In this document: one piece after another, positions 38,501 to 47,495 of the stretch
How positions within the stretch are numbered: the first letter of the stretch is position 1
Layout: each line of letters opens with the position of its first letter
Origin: Mytilus galloprovincialis
Taxonomy: Eukaryota; Mollusca; Bivalvia; Mytilida; Mytilidae
NCBI RefSeq assembly: GCF_965363235.1
Contig: NC_134839.1
Span: 77,773,410-77,837,409, forward strand
DNA: 64,000 bases
Reading direction: 5' to 3'
Translations under genes and position numbers: made by a program
The notes under the pieces: generated by a model
The model's database searches: none
What the model saw: only the letters and a program-made list of their open reading frames with translations
Told to the model about the DNA's origin: nothing

Positions 38501-40411
38501 TTTTTATTAAACTATTTTTATGTCAAATGTCTTAACAGTTCACGATTCAAGTATTTAACAGATATGATATCAAACTTTCATTATGTTTTATCTAAAGCAA
38601 TTTGTTAAATCTAAGTAAGCTGTCATATGTAAGCATATATTTCCATTTATAACAACATTTATTGTTAAACATACCCAAAAAACTTTCCGTGTTTCTCCAC
38701 CATTTCAATGTCTGCTTTTAACACACCCTATAATAGACGAAATCCGTTTTATTTATATTTAGCTGAACAGAAATACTTTACTTTGTTTAGAATAATTCAG
38801 TATGTCCTTTTTAAGAGAAAAAATACCTTCAGCCTAACCTTATATCATAATCAGAATTCGTTTTTCATAAGCCATCTCGATATAATTGGTCGATATAAGC
38901 CAATTGCAAATATTTGATAATTAAGCGGAGATTACAAGAGCTTCGCATCTTCTTTTTTGGCGAATTTGACCATGACTTTTAACTCCATATCGGATTTGTT
39001 CAAGAAGAGGGACAAAAGATACCAGAGGGACAGTCAAACTATCAAGGGTATTATATTATGTAGCGCACAAAAGACTTAATATGTTCACGTTTCCGGGCCA
39101 CAGTATTTTGGTGGGTGCTCATATCATCCAAAGCTTTAGCTTAAAATGTTCTCTGTCCATATATACTTGTAAAAAGTTTTCCAGTCACTTTTCAATCGTC
39201 CTGTTCGTTTAAATTTATAATAAGAAGGTTTTTTTTTAGAAACACTGCGTCTGACCTTTTTCATATAGAGCATAAAATTTCCCAAGAATAAAGTAGGCCT
39301 AGGCCCAGGAATACCAAATCTCCAGAAGAATGTTTGGCAGTATAAAGAGTATCTACAATAAAAAAAAACTACTATTAAAGCAATATTTATTTTAAAAACA
39401 GTTATTTTGATAACAAAATCTTACTTATTTTGAAACAATTATACATGATCTCTTTCCAATGAATTTATTTATCAATTATCAGCACATTAATTTAGATCGT
39501 TATGAATTTGAAGTAGAAGAGACGGTTTTGTTTTGGTTTCGTGATGAAGAATGTTATTTTTAAGAAAACCATACCAGGTGGCACGGTAGTATTTGCATTC
39601 TAGAATTTAGGTTGCTCTTTTGTGTACCCTACTTAGGTCAATGTTCTAAACAGTGTGATTGGACAAAAAATACAGTACCAACTGAACATACTATCCCAAA
39701 CCGAGGGATGAATCAGGTGCAGAAAAATATGAAATAATTTTACATACAGATGAAAATGAATTTTTGAGATTTTATAAAATTTTGTTTTCCTGCATTATAA
39801 AAGACCTAAACGTACTAGTGGCCTTAGGTTTTTAAAAATAGTAAAAAAAGTAAACGGTCATAATAATTATTTAAATTCATTTCTGAATAGTAAAATGAAA
39901 GTACTTCAGTTAACTGTGAATGTAGAATATTTTTGCTGTGTTAGAAAGTGGTGAAAATTTTAAAAAGGCTATCATTATCCCTTATGGACCAGGAAATACT
40001 ACCGTGCCACCACCAAGAGCTGACTTGAACTCCGCGTTTAAACACACAAGGCTATGACTAGTACCGGCTATCGATAAGGCATATATGCAATAGGTAAACA
40101 TATCAAAGTATGCTGTACACGTTTGTAAAATAATTTGATTTGCACTGGCAATTAATAACGAAGTTAAAACAGTACACGATAGCCTAAACATTTTTCGTTT
40201 AAAGCAATCGAAAACACATATCCTATACAAATTTCAGGTATTAGGGCGGTTTAATATCGCTGCGTTAATAAAAGGTGAATGAACTTGTTACAAAGCCATC
40301 ATTCCTTAAAAGTAGATTTTTTATACTTGCTACTTACAAACACATTGTCGTCAAGAACAATAGGATCGTGACGAGCCATCCTGGAATTGTTGCTATTCCA
40401 AAGAAATCCAT
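23412..40411 (-). CDS. CYP3-clan cytochrome P450, copy A, incomplete in assembly
   Basis: Haem-thiolate monooxygenase expected in the endoplasmic reticulum membrane. Exons: 40411-40338, 39352-39256, 38727-38675, 38205-38109, 35530-35411, 34325-34237, 33084-32936, 31031-30907, 29687-29579, 27755-27598, 24206-24069, 23574-23412. The first ten join in frame to 357 residues, the last two to each other. Motifs seen: hydrophobic anchor, GIPGPRP hinge, WKFLR (C-helix WxxxR), AGYETT (I-helix), DPERF (PERF) and FGVGPRNCVG haem loop. Not found: the exon with ExxR between 27598 and 24206, expected to be 3n+2 nt by phase, and the last exon after residue run VVRCDETE. CYP3 enzymes oxidise xenobiotics and steroids; substrate here unknown. 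It may be a pseudogene, or the exons may be diverged or misassembled. Confidence 0.82.
24069..24206 (-). CDS. P450 copy A exon after the K-helix
   Basis: 138 nt, phase 2 in and phase 2 out. Encodes RITEEDIEIGGYTIPKGTDI then HRDPELWPEPEVFDPE; with the next exon it forms PERF. It matches the second part of vertebrate CYP3A exon 11, so an extra intron splits that exon here. Confidence 0.9.
24207..27597 (-). other. P450 copy A intron region, K-helix exon not found
   Basis: I read this 3.4-kb stretch for a minus-strand exon bearing ExxR and saw none. It holds repeats: 24530-24690, polyC at 24782, a GTTATTGTCC..GAAAC repeat at about 25190-25400, a GCCAATGAGACAACTCTCCATCC repeat at about 25740-26030 and the 27425-27578 repeat. 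Confidence 0.5.
24782..24804. repeat. Poly(C) tract
   Basis: C run of 23 followed by A8. Assembly length is likely unreliable. Confidence 0.9.
27598..27755 (-). CDS. P450 copy A exon 10: I-helix
   Basis: 158 nt, phase 1 in and phase 0 out. Encodes NNEILANSLIFFLAGYETT (oxygen-activation motif AGYETT), then FVLYCLALYPDYADKVRHEV. The donor AAG/GTAGAG lies about 30 bp from a dispersed repeat. Confidence 0.9.
28430..29340 (+). mobile_element. Decayed reverse-transcriptase element, copy 3
   Basis: Frame-broken pieces read IIKMFDCLFDNIFVTIGEL, WEPTLTGLFLYSHESVYSK and YDEKGRVFPIMI, collinear with copy 1. A 240-bp MITE sits inside. Lies in P450 copy A intron 9. Confidence 0.6.
28723..28962. mobile_element. 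GGCCAAATAAAAA MITE, copy 2
   Basis: 240 bp, inverted ends GGCCAAATAAAAAAGTATGTG and CACATATATTTTTATTTGGCC, same family as 16283-16519. Inserted in RT copy 3. Confidence 0.7.
29579..29687 (-). CDS. P450 copy A exon 9
   Basis: 109 nt, phase 0 in and phase 1 out. Encodes KRQDLLGLMLNAHTDKEKSE and on to STLKDFKKR, the CYP3 D.L.L...A segment before the I-helix. Acceptor TTTCAG, donor C/GTGAGT. Confidence 0.85.
29816..30240 (+). mobile_element. 3' part of RT element, copy 4
   Basis: Matches the reverse complement of 14196-14650, from GTTCCAAATGGTGAAGTTGAA to TTTCGTCCCTCTTTTAGACA. Noncoding. Lies in P450 copy A intron 8, about 130 bp from exon 9. Confidence 0.65.
30780..30937 (-). repeat. 47-bp tandem repeat spanning the exon 8 donor
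   Basis: Three units plus a partial, each CTGTTATC..AGAAAG..CG then GTAGGTTTTGAATT. Donor-like exon ends fall at 30907 (true), 30860 and 30813, spaced exactly 47 bp, each followed by GTAGG or GTATG. Confidence 0.8.
30907..31031 (-). CDS. P450 copy A exon 8
   Basis: 125 nt, phase 1 in and phase 0 out. In the frame set by exon 7 it reads FFPFTRRLLPYLKISTMSKD then FFNSAVNTVIEERRSDNT and is open. Its last 32 nt with the donor are repeated twice more downstream at 47-bp spacing. Confidence 0.8.
32245..32760 (+). mobile_element. 3' tail of RT element, copy 5
   Basis: Matches 22240-22760. No coding part. It is followed directly by an ACCAAGTCAGGAATATGACAG-family repeat (32755-32933) that runs up to the P450 exon 7 donor. 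Confidence 0.65.
32755..32933 (+). repeat. ACCAAGTCAGGAATATGACAG-family repeat abutting exon 7
   Basis: The terminus TGTGATATAACTTTTTAC overlaps the intron side of the donor (GTGAGTAAAAAGT on the minus strand), so the first intron bases are shared with the repeat end. Confidence 0.65.
32936..33084 (-). CDS. P450 copy A exon 7
   Basis: 149 nt, phase 2 in and phase 1 out. Encodes YCGSFSMDVIASTAFGIDVD then AQNDPDNAFIKNAKKAF, the CYP3 signature (SMDVI.ST.FG..D). The donor A/GTGAGT abuts a dispersed repeat copy. Confidence 0.9.
34237..34325 (-). CDS. P450 copy A exon 6
   Basis: 89 nt, phase 0 in and phase 2 out. Encodes MMPLLQKCVNDMVEKMKKDT then ENGEVVDVC. Acceptor TTCTCAG, donor AA/GTAAGA. Confidence 0.82.
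35411..35530 (-). CDS. P450 copy A exon 5: C-helix
   Basis: 120 nt, phase 0 at both ends. Encodes LKDAVSIARDEHWKFLR then SSISPTFSSGKMRQ. WKFLR is the WxxxR haem-propionate motif and SPTFSSGK is typical of CYP3. A transposon-like element starts about 40 bp upstream of the acceptor. Confidence 0.88.
35571..37397. mobile_element. TIR element, 1.8 kb, in P450 copy A intron 4
   Basis: Ends AGGGCCCGTATGCATAAA and TTTATGCATACGGCCCC are inverted, followed inward by TTAAG-rich sequence on both sides. It interrupts a dispersed repeat that resumes at GAACTCCGAGGAAAATTC. No transposase ORF seen; contains the palindrome ACACCGCGCGGTGT near 36160. Confidence 0.7.
38109..38205 (-). CDS. P450 copy A exon 4
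   Basis: 97 nt. Encodes QYFGNMSSLLVSDVDIIKQI then KDFSKFPNRL, the CYP3 strand/helix ending F.NR. Very similar to the copy B exon at 2918-2822. Confidence 0.85.
38675..38727 (-). CDS. P450 copy A exon 3
   Basis: 53 nt, phase 0 in and phase 2 out. Encodes GVLKADIEMVEKHGKFFG, like the Met..Glu..KYGK.WG helix of CYP3A. The 53-nt size is that of the vertebrate CYP3A third exon as I recall it. Confidence 0.8.
39256..39352 (-). CDS. P450 copy A exon 2: proline hinge
   Basis: 97 nt. Encodes SLYCQTFFWRFGIPGPRP then TLFLGNF, the P450 hinge GIPGP and F.GN. Acceptor TTGTAG, donor AAG/GTCAGA. Confidence 0.85.
39577..40011. mobile_element. MITE with 18-bp TIR and ACCA duplication
   Basis: Perfect inverted ends GGTGGCACGGTAGTATTT at 39577-39594 and 39994-40011, 435 bp, flanked on both sides by ACCA. 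No ORF. Lies in P450 copy A intron 1. Confidence 0.75.
40338..40411 (-). CDS. P450 copy A exon 1: start and membrane anchor
   Basis: ATG at 40411-40409 opens MDFFGIATIPGWLVTILLFL, an N-terminal anchor, and the exon ends in phase 2 at GTAAGT. Copy B has the same exon at 16690 with few changes, which supports this start. Confidence 0.85.
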
Positions 40412-40487
40412 GTTTAACTGTTTCTGAAGTTAACTGATAAACATGATAAATATAGCAATATGACGATAATTTTATGAGACAGTTTTC

Positions 40488-40496
40488 TATAAATAG
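40488..40496 (-). promoter_or_regulatory. TATA-like box upstream of P450 copy A
   Basis: Coding-strand CTATTTATA about 80 bp before the ATG, embedded in CCTATTTATAGAAAA, matching the copy B upstream sequence. Confidence 0.35.
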
Positions 40497-41637
40497 GAAT
40501 GATCATAGTGTGTATGGAGGGCTACGTTTGACAAAATTGACTCACTAAAAGTATGAATTATTTCACTCTTTACAGTTTTCTTTTACATTTACAGTAATAT
40601 TTCAGCTATATTAAACAGTTTTACGTATTTTGTGTATGCAAACTATTTCGACAGCCTAAAACGTCGGTTTTGAATTATGTCAAAATTTATTGCTTCAAGT
40701 GATACAATAATATAGTTTTATTTGAAAAACCTATATTAAAAGCTATTTATGTGAGGGACAACTAATTTCTAAAGCTCGAAAACTCATTATCAAGACCACT
40801 AGGTATATTTATAAGAGGAATAAAGGACGCGCATTCTTACTTTACTATCATTAAAAACCATCAAACCCCATCTATTCAAATACATGATTTTAAAATATAG
40901 CTTAAGTAAGGCCAGTGCGCATTGAATACCTCGAAGATAATGTGTGCTTTGTCTGTAGTACTGTACGACAAATCATACTATTTTTTAATTCAGTTTTTGT
41001 GTTTTGGTATGTGCCCATTCTTTGACTGACAGTCATAGAAATATAAATGGTTTGAAAGGTTGGAACAAACAATTTAGCATACTAGTACACTCGATCTGAA
41101 AGGTATAAGTCCCAAAAAAAAGCCTGAATTTATTTCAATGCAGGACTATTTTCAACAAGTCTTTCAAATTCCTATTGATACAGTCCACTGGGTGTACTCA
41201 ATTGTTACAATACTACGACTTATTTTTAAACTGGTCATCATATTATAAATGCCTACGGATAACCCACAATGGCTTTTTCGATAGATTATTGAAAATTTTG
41301 AGTATTCGTCCCAAAAAATGTTTAAGAAGGACAAAGTTTACCAAAACCAAAAGTATGTTTGAAGTGAGGCTAAGCATATTGTTTGGCAACACCTCTACTC
41401 AATAAGGATCGCATTGTCTTCCGATACAAAAATTGTCAGAAAACATTTAAATTTAAATTGTGAATCAATATTTTAAGCATATGGTGTAAGGTATTTAATA
41501 ATCAATTTTCAGAATTTGACAACTTTCAGATTTTGATTCATACGCCTTTCACCAAACAATGTTTGATCTGCATATCAATATAATACATATGAGTTTAATC
41601 AAAATTGCATGAATTATCACATATTAATTGTATTAAT

Positions 41638-41866
41638 TATACAGGTTTTTTTAAATGAAAGTTTTGCAAGTCTTCCAAGTAATCCCCCTTCATGGTTACT
41701 TACGTCAACAGAAGGGAAGGGTCAACCAGAAGTATTTCGTAATATCTGTAAATCCGTATTCTATCTATTTCCTCGATGTATAAATGGTTCTGACTATCTC
41801 CCATACATGAATTTATATTTTTACCTGAGAGATATACTGTTATCTTTTCTCATGTATTTACCATAA
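41638..41866 (+). other. Exon-like open stretch, function unknown
   Basis: After an acceptor-like TAATTATACAG it reads VFLNESFASLPSNPPSWLL then TSTEGKGQPEVFRNICKSVF. Composition is protein-like at first, then AT-rich. The end is unclear. It may be an exon relic. Confidence 0.25.
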
Positions 41867-42099
41867 ACGGTAATGATATGAACATTTCTTTATAAAAGGA
41901 AATCGTATATGGAAATAAATAGCTACAAAAACGATGACACAACTTTATGCATGATCCGTGATTTCTACGTTATGTAAATGTTATAATGATTTGATGGAAA
42001 TCAGAAATCAAACTGCATGCCATAAAAGCGACCAACATGATAAAATCATTCGTCAAGAGTATATTTTTAGTTTCATGTCCATTTTTTTTTAGATTACCG

Positions 42100-42253
42100 T
42101 CAACCACCCTCTCAATCGCATTTTGGACAGCATTAATCCCAGTACTGAATTCACAAAGAAAGTATATACTAACATGACTAATAAGTAGAATACTGAGGTA
42201 GAATATAAAAAGACTATTTTCAACAATTTCTTCTTTAGTGATCATAGATTTAA
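42100..42253 (-). pseudogene. Possible decayed P450 I-helix exon
   Basis: Minus-strand ITKEEIVENSLFIF resembles the start of P450 exon 10 (EILANSLIFF), and AVQNAIERVVDGN resembles its end, but the AGxxT motif is gone. Weak similarity only. Confidence 0.25.
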
Positions 42254-45200
42254 CCATGCGTGAATGCCCAGTTTACTCACTAATAACCTGCAGAAAAAAT
42301 ATTAAATCCTCATAAATCTCAACCCATATCAATAAAAATGGGTAATGAAGTTATTGTTTCACTTGAATAACATGTTCTGGTCTGTTTTCGTTAAATATCA
42401 GCCTTCTTATGTTGGTCATCTATTTTGTTATAAATTGCGAATCATTTTCAATTTGTACTAGTGAAGTTCGATTTCTGAGTTCACATTTACAGTTAGATTG
42501 GTTAACTTTAGATCGATTCAAACTAAACTACCTCATTTGGTGTTTAAATTTAGACTGATTCAAGATCGATCCAAAGCGTTCGCATAAGGCTTAAAGCGAT
42601 CAAGTTTAAATCGATCTAAATGTAAAAGTATGACCAGGGTCTTGTTTATGTATAAAAACAAACATATATATATAAATTCTATACAGCTCTAAAATATAAT
42701 AGCAATTGTTTTCCATTCGTTTAATGTGTTTGAGGTTTTGATTATGCCATTAGATTAGGGACTTACCGTTTTCAGTTTTCCTTGGAGTTCGGTATTTTTT
42801 TAATTTTATTTTTGAAACTCTGCCGTTTTGTCATTTAGTTGGGTAATTTTTTAATCACTGGAGACCTTTGATAACTTCTAATCTTTCATCACAGCTTTTC
42901 GAAACTCGAAAAATAGCATGTTGTGCCTATATTTGTTTGTTGTTAAAGGCTAAATGCTTGCCTCCATATGTCTTTTGCTTTTAGGTGTTGCTGTTTCATT
43001 GATGTATTACAATACCTTTTTAAGTTCACATACATTTTTTTATTACTAGTACTTTAACTGACGATTTTTACACAACAGAAAGGAAGGATTGTTGTGAAAT
43101 GGTTCTCCTTTCTCTTTTCTGGCATGAAACGAGATTTTCTTTTAAAACCTCACTTCTTTACAATAAGTCAATACTGCCAAATTAATTTAGAACTGAACAT
43201 TTCTATACAATTAGTTCCAAAAAATATTCAGTGTCGCATCATTGCTACAACTGCATTAAATAGTCAAGTGCGTAGAGTTTCTCCAATAATAATTCTTGAT
43301 CAATTCTGAAAGGTTTTGAATTTTAGATTTCGATTTAAAATTTGGAGAGGACAAAAACAGCGTTTCTAGTTTTCAAGTTTCCCCCCAATTATGACAAAAT
43401 AAGAAGTTATATTGATGTCTTCATAATACAAGACTTGTTTCTTAGTTCCAGACAAAAAGATAAAAATGCAAGTTCCAAATTGTTTCAAATAAATTGATGA
43501 AAAGCATGTCAGCTGATAATACTTAAATGAGGATTATGTGTAGATTTCCAATTCCCAATCATTATATGAATTTTGTTTGCTTTACATATTGAGTGAAAAT
43601 GAAAATAAAATAAAAAGATTTAGTGATACGAATCAAAAATACAGACGTAGGAGTCATGTGCTCAACCCTCGTTGAATCAATGATGCAGTATAATACATAA
43701 AGTTTAAGAAGAAATGTATAAATATTGATAAATCAGAATTGATACATGACTGTCGCATCACTGTTTACCTTACCATTTGATTGCAATAAGCAATTTAAAA
43801 AAAAAAAAAAAAATAGGGATCTTATATTCACTTCTCATGTTATTTCTATTAAAATGATGCATTGTTGTTTAAAGGTAGTTGAATAAAGTGTAGTTATAAT
43901 AACAAACGATAACTGTCATAAATTGAGTCAATCAAGTAAATTTAGAAAGTAATAATACAATAAGAAAGTAGAAGTATCATATCTTTACTCTTACCATACT
44001 ATACCATTAAACAAATACACGATATTTTTTCTTATAAATGATAGCAATCGTAAGGGAGTCGAATAATGAATTTTATTTTGTTGAGTATATGAAAATGATA
44101 ATACAATTATGCAGGATTATATATATAATACTTATCTTGATCGAAATTTTTTAAAGAGTTAGAATTCACTGTAGTGATTTCCATCACAGAGAACTCGTGT
44201 ATTATCTAAAAAAACCTGCTCAGTCAGGTTTATATTCATATTCATTATATAATCCATGAACAAATAGGTAGCATAATGGAATGGTGGATAATTTTCAAAA
44301 TAAAAGAAATAAACAGCAAATTTTAATAAAATCCGTATGTTCATGCTAGTACCGAAGTACTGGCTACTGGGGTGTTGGCTGAGGATTCAGTGTAGATTGC
44401 CCCTCACCCATCAGTATATATAATTTTTGTTTGCTGTATCGATTGAGTAAAAAATATATTAAAAATTGTCTATCCAAAATAAAAACCCAACTCTTACGGC
44501 GTTTCGTATTATCTAGACGAACGGAAATTTGTCCATTAAAAAACGAAAGTGGCAATAAAACCCGCTTTTCACCACTAGGCTATATCATAGAGGCCAGATT
44601 TTATTGTCAGAAGAATAAGTGTGGACTTAATTTTCAAAAGATAGGAAATAAAAAATATATAAATTTTATACGTCCGAACTGGTCATTTAATTGGAAACAA
44701 TCAAAGCCAAAAAGATAAAAGCCAAGGGTATATAAGTATCAAAATACGCGAAGAGCTATATGAACAAACAAAAAGGACTTAAAATGATAGTCAAATCATC
44801 TAAGGTCAACTTTGCATTGGTGAATTAACGAAGAAACTTATCCCAGGCATATATTACCTTAGCTGTATTTACCACAACGTTTTGGAATTTTGAGTCCTCA
44901 ATGCTCTGCAACTTTGAACTTGTTTGGCTTTAAAAATGTTTTGATCTGAGCGTAACTAATGAGTCTTATGTAGACGAAACGCTCGTCTGGCGTCACAAAT
45001 TATAAGCCTGGTTCCTTTGATAATTATGTTACACCATACATTGGGTAGATGCCACTGCTTGTAAGACGTTTCGTCCCTTAGAGTATCACCAACTCAGTAG
45101 TTAGCACTTCGGTGTTGACATGAATATCATTATATGTTCATTTTTATAAATTTTCTGTTTGCAAAAGTATGCATTATTCGAAACACTAAGGATTTTCTGA

Positions 45201-46063
45201 TCCCAGGCATAGATTATCTTAGTTGTATTTGGCACATTCTTTTGGACTTTTAGGTCCTCAATGCTCTTCAAATTTGAACTTGTTTGGCTTTGAAACTGTT
45301 TTGAGCGTCACTGATGAGTCTTACCTAGACGATACGCGCGTCTGGTGTAATACGTTATAAGCCTAGTTCCTTTGATAACTTATTGCATTATGGACTTTGA
45401 ACCTTAGTCTTTTAATAATTTTAAAGTTATGAACGGACCATTGAAGAAAAGAATGTAGCAGTATCGACCCAATTCTATATAAAACAATATGAAATTGTAT
45501 GCGTTCGTACACTGTTCTGGATTTGCCTTCACCAGGAATTGTCAACGTCAAATAGTGGAAGCTACTTTACTACAAACAACGTATAAGAAGTACATGTATG
45601 TCGCGCAGCACGATTATAATCTTACTTGATGAGATTATATTTAACTCCGTTTTGTTTGTTAGAGCGCCGCTGGTAAGCCTTGTGTAGACTAAATGTACGT
45701 ATTGTGTACTAATTTTGCAAGACTTTGATTTGTTCTACTTCTTTTGACAACCAATGGGTAGATGCTACCGCTGGTGTACATTTCGTGTCCAAGAGGAACA
45801 TCATTGAAGTAGTCTGTAATCAGTGCCTACATGACATATCGATGCAGCATTTTTTTTTTTAATGTTCACAGTTTATGAATAGTTAAATCCGTTTAAAACA
45901 GTAAAATATGTCTACTCCTGGCCAGATTGAGCACACATTTTTTTAATGCTTAGTCTTCAATTTTCTGCAACTACATATTGATGTTGTCTGTTATCTGTTT
46001 TAATTTGGGAACTACAGATTTCTCGTCTGACTTACAAAATCCAATCCTTGTTTTTTTAAATAG

Positions 46064-46285
46064 GTTTTACAACCACTTATTGGCAATGACGATTACTGCA
46101 GAGTAAATGCCTTCCGATTCAAAGCAACTGATATTCTCCCGATTTCTATGGAGATCATTGTGTCTCGTAGCAGAGCTGACTCTGCATTGTTACTATTTAT
46201 TTCAAGCAAACACAAGCGCAATAAATTGTGTTATCTTTTAGAGAGTATCCCTTATTTTGATATAGTAAACTACTACGATGTATAG
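46064..46285 (+). other. Exon-like ORF of 73 codons, function unknown
   Basis: Follows a pyrimidine-rich acceptor-like TTTTTTTAAATAG and reads PLIGNDDYCRVNAFRFKATD, then ILPISMEIIVSRSRADSALL, ending YFDIVNYYDV and TAG. Balanced composition compared with surrounding AT-rich frames. Could be a terminal exon of an unrecognised plus-strand gene or a relic. Confidence 0.3.
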
Positions 46286-46906
46286 CTACCATATAAATGT
46301 GTGAGGAGTCATGAATAGTTCATCAGATATTAAGTACTTTCAATTTGATTCCAATATCTGCAAAATAGTCTTTGGTACAGTTTTTTTTAAATACTGTTTT
46401 ACTTGTACCTGTGTTATTTTTGTCCGTCATAAAACAAAGTGCCCAATTTGTTCCAATATCATTGCCTCTTTTTTTTTAGTACATTTTTTCTTAAAATCAA
46501 GCGGTGACAGTTTTCTAAAAAATACTTTTAATTTGTTATTCTAAGGAAGTGTTAATTGCAGATCTATGATTTTATTCACGTGTATTCTTGATGGCATGTA
46601 CTTCATTGCTAGTAACCATGTCAATTGATTTAATGTATTCAATAAAACTATATATTTACAACAGCTAATGCTTCTGGCTATAAGATAATTTCATCATAAA
46701 TTATCATTATTCGTAAGTTACAATGTCCATATGTCACCAAAAAAAAAAACCCAGTGAAATTTAATTAATCCTTTTTTGATTCTTCAACAATTTAATTTAT
46801 CTGGTAATCTTTCTGAATTCACCTATTTATGATTGCATTAAATAGTGCTCAATAGATAAATTAATGTATATGTATGAAATACAAATATTAAACTTATTAT
46901 TAATTA

Positions 46907-47495
46907 TCAAAGCAAGGTTGTTCCAATGTGTTCATAACTGTCACTAGTACATTCAGGGGGATATTTAACAACAGGCGGTGGAACCGGAATTACTTTCTTT
47001 GGAATGCTTAAAAGGCGTGAATCATATACATATCGTCCATTATTTCTATTATATTCTTCATCTTGAATGCTTGCATGTCTCGGGGACATTGTATCACTCG
47101 ATAAGCTATCACCCAATTTCAAAATAGAAGTTATTGGAACTTGGTTGTCATTTTCTTGTGGATTCTCTGATTCGACGATAGGATTATCCAGTCGCATTTT
47201 ATCGTACCCATTATTTGACACTGGTACGCTTTCCTTGTATTCCTTGCTGAGTGACGTGACAGGCTTAGAATAAACTTTACAACTTGATGCAGGTGCTGAC
47301 TGTCGTCTTCCAGGTTTATTGACCACTGCATATTCTGGACTTTTGCTTCCACCTTCAACGGAAGCAGCAGATGTTTCGGCCTTCTGTGGTGTTGATGACT
47401 CCGGGTTACCATCTGTATCTCGTCTCCTTAATTTAACATTGGCTAGTGCAGCTAATAAAATATTATGTCTAAGTTGTTCTGGGTTTGATCTAAAA
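46907..47495 (-). CDS. Receptor exon 10: cytoplasmic tail and stop
   Basis: 589 nt ending in TGA at 46909-46907. Encodes 196 residues with SPEYAVV (Tyr433, ITIM-like but Pro at -2), GYDKM (Tyr475, YxxM, the PI3K p85 SH2 consensus), EEYNRN (Tyr526), a proline-rich VPPPVVKYPP and SYEHI (Tyr565, YxxI) near the C-terminus. The acceptor at 47496 joins in frame. A possible poly(A) signal (AATAAA on the minus strand) lies near 46570. Confidence 0.85.

Larger units (their letters stand above)
40412..46906. other. Region between P450 copy A and the receptor gene
   Basis: First kilobase matches sequence upstream of copy B (16691-19900). Then low-confidence exon-like stretches (41638-41866, 42100-42253, 46064-46285), a partial dispersed repeat at 42705-42805, an A run at 43797-43813, and tandem copies of the GACGAAACG repeat at 44850-45385. 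No complete gene recognised. Confidence 0.5.

Noticed and set aside
41970..42257. 95-codon minus-strand ORF as an intact gene
   Set aside because: At best an I-helix exon relic; no other exons or motifs around it.
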